Notes under the pieces: generated by a model
Databases searched by the model: none
What the model was told of the DNA's origin: nothing
What the model saw: only the letters and a program-made list of their open reading frames with translations
Made by a program: the position numbers and the translations under genes
Shown here: positions 7,745-15,880 of the stretch, one piece after another
Layout of the letters: each line of letters begins with the position of its first letter
How positions within the stretch are numbered: the stretch's first letter is position 1
Origin: Ruminococcus sp.
GTDB lineage: Bacteria > Bacillota > Clostridia > Oscillospirales > Ruminococcaceae
Direction: 5' to 3'
Assembly (NCBI GenBank): GCA_024697705.1
Contig: JAILFF010000247.1
Coordinates: 1 to 22,729, forward strand
Length of the DNA: 22,729 bases

Positions 7745-8692
7745 TTATTTCGGTTCAAGTGCCGAGAGGATCATCTCCATATCGCCGATATCGTACCGCT
7801 GATCTATCGGCAGCGGGAGAATATTTTCGGTGTAATCGCCCTCTAAGCTGTTTCTGTCGCGGTAATCGAATACGTCGTTCCATAGGGTCGGTACAAATAT
7901 CTTCATCTGTTGCAGACGTTTCCTTACCTCCGCGCCGTTTTCGAGATAAAACGGGTACATGAAAGCGCCTTGCGGAACGGTCAGCGAAAGACGGTTTATC
8001 CCGGAAAGCCGCTCGTGCAGGAACGCGAAATTATCCGTTCGGCGCGAGATAATGCGGTCGTAGTCGAACGATCTCAGCAGATTTTCGGTAAGCCGCGACA
8101 TACGCCTTATCGGAGCGTCGGCAAAAGAACGATTGTTATCCGATGACTCCTTGTAGAATTCGCCTGCCGTCCGTTCAAATCTGCCCATTATATAATGTAT
8201 GCGCTCAAAAGATTCGTCAAAGGGCAGCTCGCGGGAGAGCCTTTTGTCGGTGAAGAGAAATCCTCCGTCGGGAACGCCGAAAAACTTTCGGCAGGTGTAG
8301 ATGGTGTCGATATCTTCAACAGGCGGCTGAAAATAAGCCTGTGCGTTGTCAAAGATAACGCGGTCGTATTTGCTTTTGTATGCCGCCGCTTCGTCATTCG
8401 ATAGCTGCCCGTAGTAATTCACGATATACAGCCATTCGTCCTCTCGAAGCTCGAAATCAACAACGGGACGAAGATCCGCGCCGATGGTGTAGAAGGTTAT
8501 CTCCACACCGTATTTGACACATACGTTTCTCACCGAAGCGCAAAGAAAGTACGGAAGCCTGATCTTTTTTATATTATTCGCCTCGATCAGGTAAGCAAGG
8601 CAGTTTCGCCCGCAGTTAAGCGCCACGGCACCCTCGTGATAGATCGTGCCGTTGTAGCTTTCAAATTCGATGTATCCGCCGATCTCTTTCAT
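7745..8692 (-). CDS. Short DegT-like PLP-fold protein
   Basis: At 315 aa this is about 60-70 residues shorter than usual DegT/DnrJ/EryC1/StrS aminotransferases, but the key positions can be traced. ALNCGRNCLAY (24-34) matches the GTxAL cofactor loop, RLPYFLCAS matches the 'P-x-tf-at' strand, and Asp115 with Gln118 in FDNAQAYF match the pyridine-binding Asp and stacking residue. Lys136 in CRKFFG with GG at 143-144 matches the catalytic lysine region. So PLP chemistry is plausible: transamination, dehydration or epimerisation. The substrate is unknown. Its ATG is directly next to the stop of the 8693 gene, and it sits between the two ATP-grasp genes, so the three probably act together. The shortened C-terminus could mean a different substrate or dimer arrangement from VioA-type enzymes. 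Confidence 0.7.
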   Translation of the reverse strand: MKEIGGYIEFESYNGTIYHEGAVALNCGRNCLAYLIEANNIKKIRLPYFLCASVRNVCVKYGVEITFYTIGADLRPVVDFELREDEWLYIVNYYGQLSNDEAAAYKSKYDRVIFDNAQAYFQPPVEDIDTIYTCRKFFGVPDGGFLFTDKRLSRELPFDESFERIHYIMGRFERTAGEFYKESSDNNRSFADAPIRRMSRLTENLLRSFDYDRIISRRTDNFAFLHERLSGINRLSLTVPQGAFMYPFYLENGAEVRKRLQQMKIFVPTLWNDVFDYRDRNSLEGDYTENILPLPIDQRYDIGDMEMILSALEPK

Positions 8693-9886
8693 TTATTTCA
8701 AGACCACCCTGACAAATTCTTTCATACGGTTCATTTTATCGTACATTTCTTCGGCGCTTGTAAATTTCAGGAAGATTATTCCAAGCGCCTTTGCGGCGTT
8801 GTCGAAGCGTTCGACGGGGTCGCCGGGCTTTTTGTAAAGCTCCTTGCGGAAGATGTTCTTTTCGATCTCGTCGGAAAAATCTATCCTCTCGTAAACGCCG
8901 TCATTATCGGAGTGCAGAACATAGTGCGTGCAGTAGGGGATGACCACCTTCGGCTCGGCGTTTATCGGTTCGCCCATTGCGGCAAGCACCGACATTTCCA
9001 CGATGTCAACGCCGAATATCGCGCTCAGCTGAATTGGTATCATGTTGCCGCCCGCACGCGGACCTATATCGAGCAAATAAACATTGTTATCCTTATCTAT
9101 TTCAAGCTCGATGTTCATGCAGCCGCTTTTGATATCAAGTTTAGTGACAAGCTCCTGCAAAGTCGCTTTGGCGCGGTCGAGGTCGTCCGCGTCGAGAAGT
9201 GCGGGGAATATCTTTCCTCCGGGAACAAGCGGATTCGTCGAATGGGTGCGGAAGCAGTTCATCAGTCCCCATATTATCACCTTGCCGTCATTCACGAAAA
9301 TATCTCCGCCGATGAGGTATTCATGCTTGCGGACGATGTATTTTTCGACGATAATTCTTTTGGCGCGTGAAAACGAAAACGCAAAGTCAACCGCTTCTTC
9401 AAAGCCTTCGGAGGTGTGAAGGATAGTCACGCCCTTGCTTCCCGAGGAATCCACGGGCTTGATTATTATAGGATAATCGAAGTTATCCTTTTCGGCGGCT
9501 GCTTCTTCGGGATGTGAAAAGCCCTTCGCTGTGGGGCAGGCAAAGCCGTTTTCCGACAGAAATTTCCTGAATTTATCCTTGTTGCAGAGGATATCCACCG
9601 ACTTGTACGGGTTTGTCGGAAGCCCCATTTGTTCCGCAACGTAGGCAGCTGTCGGAGCCGCGGGGTCGGAGGCATATGCTATAACGCCGTCGATCTGTTC
9701 TTTCTCAGCTACCTCAAGCACAGCTTTCTTGTCGGTGGTGCTTACAAGGTAGAATTTATCGGCGACATACTGACCGGGGTTGTCGGTAAGATAATCGCAG
9801 ACCACGGTATAATATCCCAGACGCTTTGCGGTCTCGATCGCCACGACCTGCTGCGCGGAGCCGCCAAGCAATAACAGCTTTTTCAA
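8693..9886 (-). CDS. ATP-grasp ligase family protein 2
   Basis: This 397-residue protein is a complete ATP-grasp enzyme. It has a GG-containing N-terminal strand (KKLLLLGGSAQQ), Lys143 and the flexible loop in IIKPVDSSGSKGV, hinge Glu181 in IVEKYI, Glu260 in MNIELEI, and Asp273, Arg277 and Gly279-280 in LLDIGPRAGG for metal and phosphate binding. This layout is that of carboxylate-amine or carboxylate-thiol ligases of the carbamoyl-phosphate-synthase-like group. Unlike protein 1 it keeps the full catalytic set. Start is a TTG overlapping the flippase stop (TTGA), with AAGGGG 8 bp upstream, so translation is probably coupled. Substrates are unknown. Ligation of an amino acid or other carboxylate to an amino-sugar precursor is the context-based guess. 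Confidence 0.85.
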   Translation of the reverse strand: MKKLLLLGGSAQQVVAIETAKRLGYYTVVCDYLTDNPGQYVADKFYLVSTTDKKAVLEVAEKEQIDGVIAYASDPAAPTAAYVAEQMGLPTNPYKSVDILCNKDKFRKFLSENGFACPTAKGFSHPEEAAAEKDNFDYPIIIKPVDSSGSKGVTILHTSEGFEEAVDFAFSFSRAKRIIVEKYIVRKHEYLIGGDIFVNDGKVIIWGLMNCFRTHSTNPLVPGGKIFPALLDADDLDRAKATLQELVTKLDIKSGCMNIELEIDKDNNVYLLDIGPRAGGNMIPIQLSAIFGVDIVEMSVLAAMGEPINAEPKVVIPYCTHYVLHSDNDGVYERIDFSDEIEKNIFRKELYKKPGDPVERFDNAAKALGIIFLKFTSAEEMYDKMNRMKEFVRVVLK

Positions 9887-11352
9887 ATCTTTTTGCCCCT
9901 TTTTAAGAATTTTCTTACCATATTAAGGATATAATCGAAACATTCGAGTTTGAACATTTTAGCAAGCAGAACATATATTCCAATTCCGAGCGACACCTGC
10001 AAGGCGAGTGTCAGCACCGCACCGAGTCTCAAGAAGGTAACGCTGTAAACCGCAGCGCCCATTACAGCAGTTATGCCGAAGGAGGGGAGTATATCGTGCA
10101 TTTGTTCGCCGTAGCCGTATTGCAGCAGCTTTTTGTTCGGCGAGGCGTTCACGAAGCAGGACAGCAGCGTGGTAAAGCACTGTCCGAGAACGATAGCAAG
10201 CGGCGAATCAAAGCAAGCCACCGTGAACACCAGTACGCCCAGTCCGTAGGTTTTCTTGATTATTTCGAGCTTTAAGAACATATCGCTCCTGCCCTGAGCG
10301 TTCAGAGCTTGCAGATTGGCGGTATGTATCGGCCAGAAGGCGTACACAAAGCAGTAAGCCTGCAAATACGGCACACAGGGCAGCCATTTGTCGGTGAGTA
10401 CCAAATGTATCATCGGTTCGGCGGTCACGGCAAGTCCCATGCAGATAGGAAATATCAGGAAAGAGCTTGTGACTATCGAACGCCGCATCATGCTCTTGAC
10501 CTTCTCATTATCTCCGTTATGTTTTGACAGCGCGGGAAGCATGACGCTCTGTATCGAGCCGTTGACGTTGTTTATAATGATGTCGGGGAACTGCTTGCCG
10601 CGGTTGTAGTAGCCGAGCATACCCGCATCGTACTTCTTGCCGATAACAAGGCTTTGCAGCTCGCGGAAAATGGTGTCGATAAGCGCCGAGATCATCAGCT
10701 TCCAGCCGAACGAGAAGAGCTTTCTTACCCTGTCCCATTCAAGCACGGGTTTCGGACGCCATTTTACTATCATCAGAAGCAGTATGCATATCGCCACGCG
10801 GCTTGAAAGCTGCTGACCCACCAGCGCCCACACGCCGCAGCCCATAAACGCCATCCTGATGCCGACGGTGCCCGAGATCAGCACCGAGCCTATCGTGCAG
10901 AACATCAGTTCCTCAAAGCGCATTTCGCGGGCGACCTTTGCATTCTGTATCGAATTGAACGCGCCGGGTATAAGCACCAGCGCAAGAACGCGCAGCACGT
11001 CTTTAAGCGCCGGCATATTGTAGAAGGCTGCTATAAACGGTGCCGTAAAAAACAGCACGATATATAACACTGCGGATATAAACAGGCTGACATAGAATAT
11101 CGAGGAATAATCGTTCTCGGTAATGTCCTTGCGCTGGATAAGCGCGGTATTCAGACCGCTCTGCACAAGCACCTGCGAAACGCTTATGAAGATCGTCAGC
11201 AGGGTGATCATACCGTAATCCTTTGGGACGAGAAGCCTTGCCAATACAAGCTGTACAACAAAGGCAATGCCCTGATATCCGGCGCGTTCAAGGAATTTGA
11301 ACACGAGGGATTTGATGACCACCGATTTTTCGGACTGAGTGTTTGCTTTCAA
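9883..11352 (-). CDS. Wzx-type polysaccharide flippase (PST family)
   Basis: The 489-residue integral membrane protein opens with a charged tail and then the segment LERAGYQGIAFVVQLVLARL followed by LLVPKDYGMITLLTIF, which is characteristic of the PST branch (TuaB/WzxC-like) of the MOP exporter superfamily. About 12-14 hydrophobic helices run along its length, the usual number. It should flip the undecaprenyl-diphosphate-linked repeat unit across the cytoplasmic membrane. The start is a TTG at 11352 with AGGAG 7 bp upstream, and no better ATG is near. It lies 19 bp behind the EpsG-like polymerase and its stop overlaps the next gene, so export and polymerisation genes are in one unit with the ATP-grasp block. 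Confidence 0.9.
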   Translation of the reverse strand: MKANTQSEKSVVIKSLVFKFLERAGYQGIAFVVQLVLARLLVPKDYGMITLLTIFISVSQVLVQSGLNTALIQRKDITENDYSSIFYVSLFISAVLYIVLFFTAPFIAAFYNMPALKDVLRVLALVLIPGAFNSIQNAKVAREMRFEELMFCTIGSVLISGTVGIRMAFMGCGVWALVGQQLSSRVAICILLLMIVKWRPKPVLEWDRVRKLFSFGWKLMISALIDTIFRELQSLVIGKKYDAGMLGYYNRGKQFPDIIINNVNGSIQSVMLPALSKHNGDNEKVKSMMRRSIVTSSFLIFPICMGLAVTAEPMIHLVLTDKWLPCVPYLQAYCFVYAFWPIHTANLQALNAQGRSDMFLKLEIIKKTYGLGVLVFTVACFDSPLAIVLGQCFTTLLSCFVNASPNKKLLQYGYGEQMHDILPSFGITAVMGAAVYSVTFLRLGAVLTLALQVSLGIGIYVLLAKMFKLECFDYILNMVRKFLKRGKKI

Positions 11353-11371
11353 GGCAATTCTCCTTTATATT

Positions 11372-12559
11372 TTAGAATATACGGCTTATCAGAGTGCCGA
11401 AGTCAACTCGGAAGGTGTAGTAGTTTGACGCCGAGAAACCGAACAGCATGACCCAGACATACCAGTAAAAGCCCAATATGCCGACAATAAAGGCGTTGAC
11501 GGAGACCCTTTCCGCAATAAGATTGTTGCGGAAGACGTTTTTCAGCTGGGGAACCAGCATTATCAGGAAATAGTCGCAGTATAGCGATATTCTGTTGCCG
11601 TATACCGTTTTGAACAATACAAGAACATAGGTATAAAATATCAGTCCGATAAGCGCAAGGTTAGTTACATTATCATCGGTTTTCAGCCTTAGTCTGTTTA
11701 GGAAAATTATCGGCATAAGCACAAGCAGCGCACGGAATATCCAGTCAAAGAAAACGTGCGAATTGAAGCCTATGATTCGCAGATAAACGTTCTGGCTCAT
11801 ATCGAATACGGCGTAGATGTTTCTCGAATATTTTTCGGGCAGCAATCCGTGGCTTACAAGGAACTTGCTTATGGTTTCGATATTTATCATTATGATAAGG
11901 AGAAACATCGACAGCGATATCTTTGCGGCATTGTTTTTTATGGCGCAGAGCAGCAGTGAGAACAGAATAAAAACCAGTCCTATCGCCGCCGAAGAATGGA
12001 ATGACATACCGACAGCAAACGCGATGCTCGCTTTGATGTAATCCTTATCATTTATATATACATAGCAAAGCAGCAGAAAAGCCGCGGAAATGCTTTGTTT
12101 CATTATATTAAGCGAGTTATTGTAAAACACGAACAGGTAAACGCACATGGTTATCCACATGGGAAATTCGTTTCTTTTTTTGTACGCGACAACATACACG
12201 GGGCAGATAACCATTAGCTGCGAGGTGAACAGGAAAAAACCTGCGTCTTTAGAAAAACGTGAGGAAATAAATGCCAGACCGGTGTATCCGAACGGTTCGG
12301 TAGATATGTTACGCAGGCTTGCAAAAGTATCGGAACGCCCCGCATATTCAAAGGTACGTACCGCATACATCAGAACATCGCGTCCTACTGAATCGCCACG
12401 CATACCTGCAAGCAGCGACGGGATAAATACGGCAGCAAGAGAAAGAGCAATAGCTGCCAGCTTTCTGTTGTGATTTAATTTACAGTCTGCTCTGTGTGTT
12501 ATGAAACAACTAAGCAGAAAGACAATTAAATACAGTAAGGTACTTTCCCTTATACTCAT
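11372..12559 (-). CDS. EpsG-family polysaccharide polymerase (Wzy-like)
   Basis: The protein has 395 residues with about ten hydrophobic helices. An N-terminal helix is followed by LAGMRGDSVGRDVLMYAVRTFEY, containing the RGxxVGRDxxxY pattern typical of EpsG proteins, and then EPFGYTGLAFISSRF and a SLNIMKQSISAAFL stretch also usual in the family. EpsG-type proteins polymerise lipid-linked repeat units outside the membrane. ATG 12559 lies 7 bp after GGAG. A TTG directly before it is in frame but less likely. It is the first gene after the 326-bp structured gap, and a long hairpin (12580-12623) sits just upstream of its ribosome site, so its expression may be controlled separately from the glycosyltransferases. 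Confidence 0.85.
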   Translation of the reverse strand: MSIRESTLLYLIVFLLSCFITHRADCKLNHNRKLAAIALSLAAVFIPSLLAGMRGDSVGRDVLMYAVRTFEYAGRSDTFASLRNISTEPFGYTGLAFISSRFSKDAGFFLFTSQLMVICPVYVVAYKKRNEFPMWITMCVYLFVFYNNSLNIMKQSISAAFLLLCYVYINDKDYIKASIAFAVGMSFHSSAAIGLVFILFSLLLCAIKNNAAKISLSMFLLIIMINIETISKFLVSHGLLPEKYSRNIYAVFDMSQNVYLRIIGFNSHVFFDWIFRALLVLMPIIFLNRLRLKTDDNVTNLALIGLIFYTYVLVLFKTVYGNRISLYCDYFLIMLVPQLKNVFRNNLIAERVSVNAFIVGILGFYWYVWVMLFGFSASNYYTFRVDFGTLISRIF

Positions 12560-12888
12560 CAATTCTCTCCTAAATGCGTAATAACACCTATAAGCCGACT
12601 TTCCGTTCGGCTGAGGTATTATTATTATAACTATCGCAATAGGTACAGGACGAAATATATACCCGCATCTGTTCCGTCTTTCGGCGTAGCCCTTTTATCC
12701 GCATATAGATCAGATATCTCTGTGCCATGCGCATCGGCACAGGATAAATCTGATTTCGGCACGACTCCGAGCGGTGAGATCGGATGTTAGTATAAAAACG
12801 TTTCCCGCATATTGCGGCAGAGATCTGTAATTTTTCTTTTTCTTTTTCCTTAATGGCAATTCCCGTCGGAAATCGGTACGGGACAGCG
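12560..12888 (-). promoter_or_regulatory. Structured intra-operon gap, candidate cis-acting RNA
   Basis: There is no credible gene in this stretch, although its neighbours are packed 12-41 bp apart. On the minus strand it can fold into several helices. One is a two-part hairpin with arms 12709-12715/12748-12754 (ATCAGAT) and 12720-12726/12736-12742 (CTGTGCC). Another has arms 12580-12589/12614-12623 and 12593-12598/12607-12612 (AGCCGA) just before the EpsG ribosome site. Shorter ones are CCGCA/TGCGG near 12805-12818 and CCG-AAAGA-CGG. I see no poly-T tail after any of them, so they are not simple terminators, and no clear promoter. No known riboswitch consensus was matched by eye. Confidence 0.55.
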
Positions 12889-13851
12889 TTATTTTTTCCT
12901 TTTAAGCGAAGCAATGAAAGGCACTATATCCTTGGCGTTGTATTTCAGCTTTTCGTAGGGCATAAGCTCGTCGAATACGCCGGTAGCTTTCATAGCCTTT
13001 ATATCGTTAAGATGCTGATAATAGATCAGCTCCTTGCGCTTTATCTGATGCTCTATTGCATCATGAAATTTTCCTTTTGTAAATTCGTCAAACTCCCTTA
13101 AAAGACAGACATGGCGGTCTAAGAAGTTCGCTTTCAGCTTTTCGGGCGAGTTCTGTATAGAGCCCGAAGCCGAATTGGGATTATTTGTGCGGTAGGCGCT
13201 CATGATCTCGTTGAAGAAATGTGCGTAACCGTCGTAGGTCGTCACCAGCCTTACCACTAAGTCGAGCGAGGTGGAAAAACCGAGAATAGTGCGCAGATTC
13301 TCCGTCCTGCCGACAATAGAAGCCGTGGGAGTAAAATCGAGCCTTATCATATCAGCCACCGAAACATCGGCGCCGTCGGGGTTTTCAAGCCGTTTGTAGA
13401 GCTCCTTGTCGTTCCACATTTTGCGCGGATAGAAGGTCTTTAAGAAATTGTCGTCGGGATCAACGACATTCGCGTTGTGGAAGCAGAGATTACATTCGGG
13501 GTGAGCTTCGAGAAAAGCTACCTGCTTTTGCAGCTTGGCAGGGTCGCACCAGTAGTCGTCGCCCTCGCAGATCGCGAAATACTTTGTCTTTATCGAGGGG
13601 ATAACGTACTTCTGCACGATATTTATGCCCTGACTGTACTGATTTTTCTCCTGATATATGGTCTCGATAAGCTCGGGGTACTTCTTTTCAAAGCTTTTGA
13701 TAATAGCCTTCGAGCCGTCGGTGGAGCAGTCGTCGTGGATAAAAACCTTAAATTCATAGTCCGTTTTCTGCGTACAGATGCTTTCAAGGCACTTTTCAAG
13801 CCATTTTTCGTGATTGTAACTCAGAACACAAGCTGTTACAATGGCAGCCAT
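12889..13851 (-). CDS. Family 2 glycosyltransferase
   Basis: The 320-residue protein is a GT-A-fold inverting glycosyltransferase. It starts VTACVLSYNHEKWLEKCLESI, has HDDCSTDGS at about 39-47 for nucleotide binding and EGDDYW at 96-101, where the two aspartates form the metal-binding DxD-like site. It would transfer one sugar from a nucleotide donor onto the lipid-linked repeat unit at the inner membrane face. Sugar identity cannot be read from the sequence. ATG 13851 lies 8 bp after AGGGG; an in-frame GTG at 13860 would overlap that ribosome site. It is the last gene before the 326-bp structured gap. Confidence 0.88.
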   Translation of the reverse strand: MAAIVTACVLSYNHEKWLEKCLESICTQKTDYEFKVFIHDDCSTDGSKAIIKSFEKKYPELIETIYQEKNQYSQGINIVQKYVIPSIKTKYFAICEGDDYWCDPAKLQKQVAFLEAHPECNLCFHNANVVDPDDNFLKTFYPRKMWNDKELYKRLENPDGADVSVADMIRLDFTPTASIVGRTENLRTILGFSTSLDLVVRLVTTYDGYAHFFNEIMSAYRTNNPNSASGSIQNSPEKLKANFLDRHVCLLREFDEFTKGKFHDAIEHQIKRKELIYYQHLNDIKAMKATGVFDELMPYEKLKYNAKDIVPFIASLKRKK

Positions 13852-13865
13852 TCTTTTCACCCCTC

Positions 13866-14684
13866 TTACAGTTTCAAACCGTCAAACACACCCTTAAACA
13901 TACTTTTCAGCTTGGGGACCTTTTCGTCCTCGTACAGCAGCGTCTGTATCATTCGTTTGAAAACTCTTGAAAGTTCGTCAGAACCGAGCTGATACTTCCG
14001 CCAAAGGTAGATGCTGTTGCGCACCCAGTAATATTTTCTCAGCGGCGAGTGGTTGAAGATAATGATCTTCTTGCCGAAAAAGCTCTTTTCGGTGCTTTGT
14101 CCGACTTCGTGGCTGAAGCCCGTGTAGTTCATTCTGATCATCTTGAAGCCTGCGCGGTCAAGAGCATAGCAGATGTCATAATCCACCATGTCGATGAACA
14201 GTTTTTCATCGAAGCCGCCCACTGCCTTGATGCATCTGACGTTATTGAGCGCTCCCGATGTGATGCAGAACTTGACCTTCTCGAAAGCGCGTACCAGCCC
14301 GAAATCGACGCTGACGTTGTTGTCCTCGTATTTCGAGGTGATGATGGCGACATTTTCCTTGGCGCGTCTTGCCAGCTTGTCGTAGGTCTTGATGATATCG
14401 GGCTGACAGACGGAATCCTGATCGAGCGACAGCACCCATTTCGCGCCAAGCTCGTCTGCCTTGTCAACTATCTGATTGAGCGCCTTCGCGATGCCGAAAT
14501 TGTCTGCGTTTCTTATATAAATTATATTATCAAACTCCGCCGACAGCGCTTTGATCTCTTCGATATTCTTCGAGGCGTTGTCGATGAGTATTACTTTCGT
14601 TACCTGAGGACTGATGGCGGAGATATTCTCTCTCAGTCTTTCAATATCGGGATTGTAAAGAACTATTCCCGCGGCGTGATCCAT
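13866..14684 (-). CDS. Family 2 glycosyltransferase, rhamnosyltransferase-like
   Basis: The 272-residue protein has IVLYNPDIERLRENI at the start, ILIDNAS (33-39), NFGIAKALNQ (62-71) and LSLDQDSV (85-92) with the Asp88/Asp90 pair. This set, especially LDQDS, is typical of the RfbF/RfbN-like branch of GT2, which often transfers rhamnose from dTDP-rhamnose. Rhamnose is therefore a fair guess, not proven. No rml genes are in the window. The two GT2 genes are adjacent, separated by about 14 bp. Confidence 0.87.
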   Translation of the reverse strand: MDHAAGIVLYNPDIERLRENISAISPQVTKVILIDNASKNIEEIKALSAEFDNIIYIRNADNFGIAKALNQIVDKADELGAKWVLSLDQDSVCQPDIIKTYDKLARRAKENVAIITSKYEDNNVSVDFGLVRAFEKVKFCITSGALNNVRCIKAVGGFDEKLFIDMVDYDICYALDRAGFKMIRMNYTGFSHEVGQSTEKSFFGKKIIIFNHSPLRKYYWVRNSIYLWRKYQLGSDELSRVFKRMIQTLLYEDEKVPKLKSMFKGVFDGLKL

Positions 14685-14701
14685 AATCCTACCGTCCTTT
14701 G

Positions 14702-15868
14702 TTATTTATTTCCGTATTCGGCGAGGAAGCGGTCGTAGAACTCCTCGCGCTTTTTGACGAGCTTGCTCCTGCTGAACTGTGTCGCTTTGGCAAAATTTCT
14801 GCGGGCGAGCTTGTCCAAGTTGACCCTCAGAACTCTGTTCACCGCTCTCACTATCTCGTCCGAGCTGCCTTTCTTAAAGAGACACACTCCCGGGATAAGC
14901 TCGGGGATACCCGCGATGTTCGTTCCGATAACGGGACAGCCGCGGCTCATGGCTTCGATTATGGCTCTCGGCAGACCCTCCTGTTTGCTCGGCTGAACGT
15001 AAATGTCGAGCGAGTCGTAATACTCGGGCATTTTGTCCGCCGAAAGATTGCCGACGAATGTCACCCTGTCCGAAACGCCGAGCTCCTTGGCGAGGTCGCG
15101 CAGGAAATAATCATGCTTGGTGCCGTTGTAGCCGCCCGCAAGACGGTATTCGACGTCGTAGCCTTTATCGACAAGCGCTTTGATCGCCCGAATGACGTAT
15201 TCCTGCCCCTTGTAGCGCGTATCGAGCGCCGCCGCTGTGCCTAAGACGAGCTTTTTCTTCGGGTCGAAGTCTTTGAGCCTTTCAAGGCGCTTATCGAGGG
15301 TAGTCATCTGCGGCTCGTCGATAACGACGTTCGAGCAGCTGACTGTCACGCCTTTTGTAGGATAGCGCTTCTGCAAAAACTTGCCCGTGACATAGTAAAC
15401 GTATTTTGCGTGAGCGATGATAGTCCGCGTTTTCAGGTACATATAAGGCGCGACCGCCTTGCCGAGCAGACCGTGGTTCCAGTAGCTGTCCCACGAGCAG
15501 CCCACGCTTTCGACGATGTAAGGCTTTCCGTACTTTCTTATATATTTTACGGCGATCTGCGCTATCGAGCTTTGCGTCCTGAGCACAAAATAGTCGTTGT
15601 CTCTGACGCACTTCTCTATTATCGCCTCCGCCTTCGGCTTGTTGACAAAAAATGTCTTTACGCTTTTGAAGTTCGGCACGCTGATGACCTTTATCTGCGG
15701 CGGAACAAGGGTATTTTTCTTTCCCTCAACGGGCTTTGTGCGGATAAGGAACGTTATCTCGTCCGCCAAGTAGGAATATCTTTCGTAAAGCTCGTGATAG
15801 GCAAATTCGTAGTAATTGCCCTCTTTATCGTAGAACAGGGGTCCGTCGTGAATAAAAGCCAGTTTCAT
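14702..15868 (-). CDS. Family 4 glycosyltransferase
   Basis: The 388-residue protein has the GT-B layout: an N-terminal acceptor domain with LGTAAALDTRYKGQEYVIRA beginning the second Rossmann domain near 209, then VTFVGNLSADKMPEYYDSLDIYVQPS and the retaining-type E-x7-E motif Glu297 to Glu305 in EGLPRAIIE. It should transfer a sugar from a nucleotide donor with retention of configuration at the cytoplasmic face. ATG 15868 has an AAGGAG site. It is 12 bp from the upstream glycosyltransferase and 17 bp from the downstream one. Confidence 0.9.
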   Translation of the reverse strand: MKLAFIHDGPLFYDKEGNYYEFAYHELYERYSYLADEITFLIRTKPVEGKKNTLVPPQIKVISVPNFKSVKTFFVNKPKAEAIIEKCVRDNDYFVLRTQSSIAQIAVKYIRKYGKPYIVESVGCSWDSYWNHGLLGKAVAPYMYLKTRTIIAHAKYVYYVTGKFLQKRYPTKGVTVSCSNVVIDEPQMTTLDKRLERLKDFDPKKKLVLGTAAALDTRYKGQEYVIRAIKALVDKGYDVEYRLAGGYNGTKHDYFLRDLAKELGVSDRVTFVGNLSADKMPEYYDSLDIYVQPSKQEGLPRAIIEAMSRGCPVIGTNIAGIPELIPGVCLFKKGSSDEIVRAVNRVLRVNLDKLARRNFAKATQFSRSKLVKKREEFYDRFLAEYGNK

Positions 15869-15880
15869 TTACATTACTCC

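Noticed and set aside
12640..12705. Possible cyclic di-GMP riboswitch (CGAAAG-like loop)
   Set aside because: Only the short GAAA-loop stem fits. The conserved GGGACGCAAAGC-type core and the second arm are absent on either strand.
12588..12914. Open frame of 108 codons on the minus strand across the structured gap
   Set aside because: It starts inside the glycosyltransferase gene in another frame, has no ribosome site, and its product is a low-complexity basic sequence.
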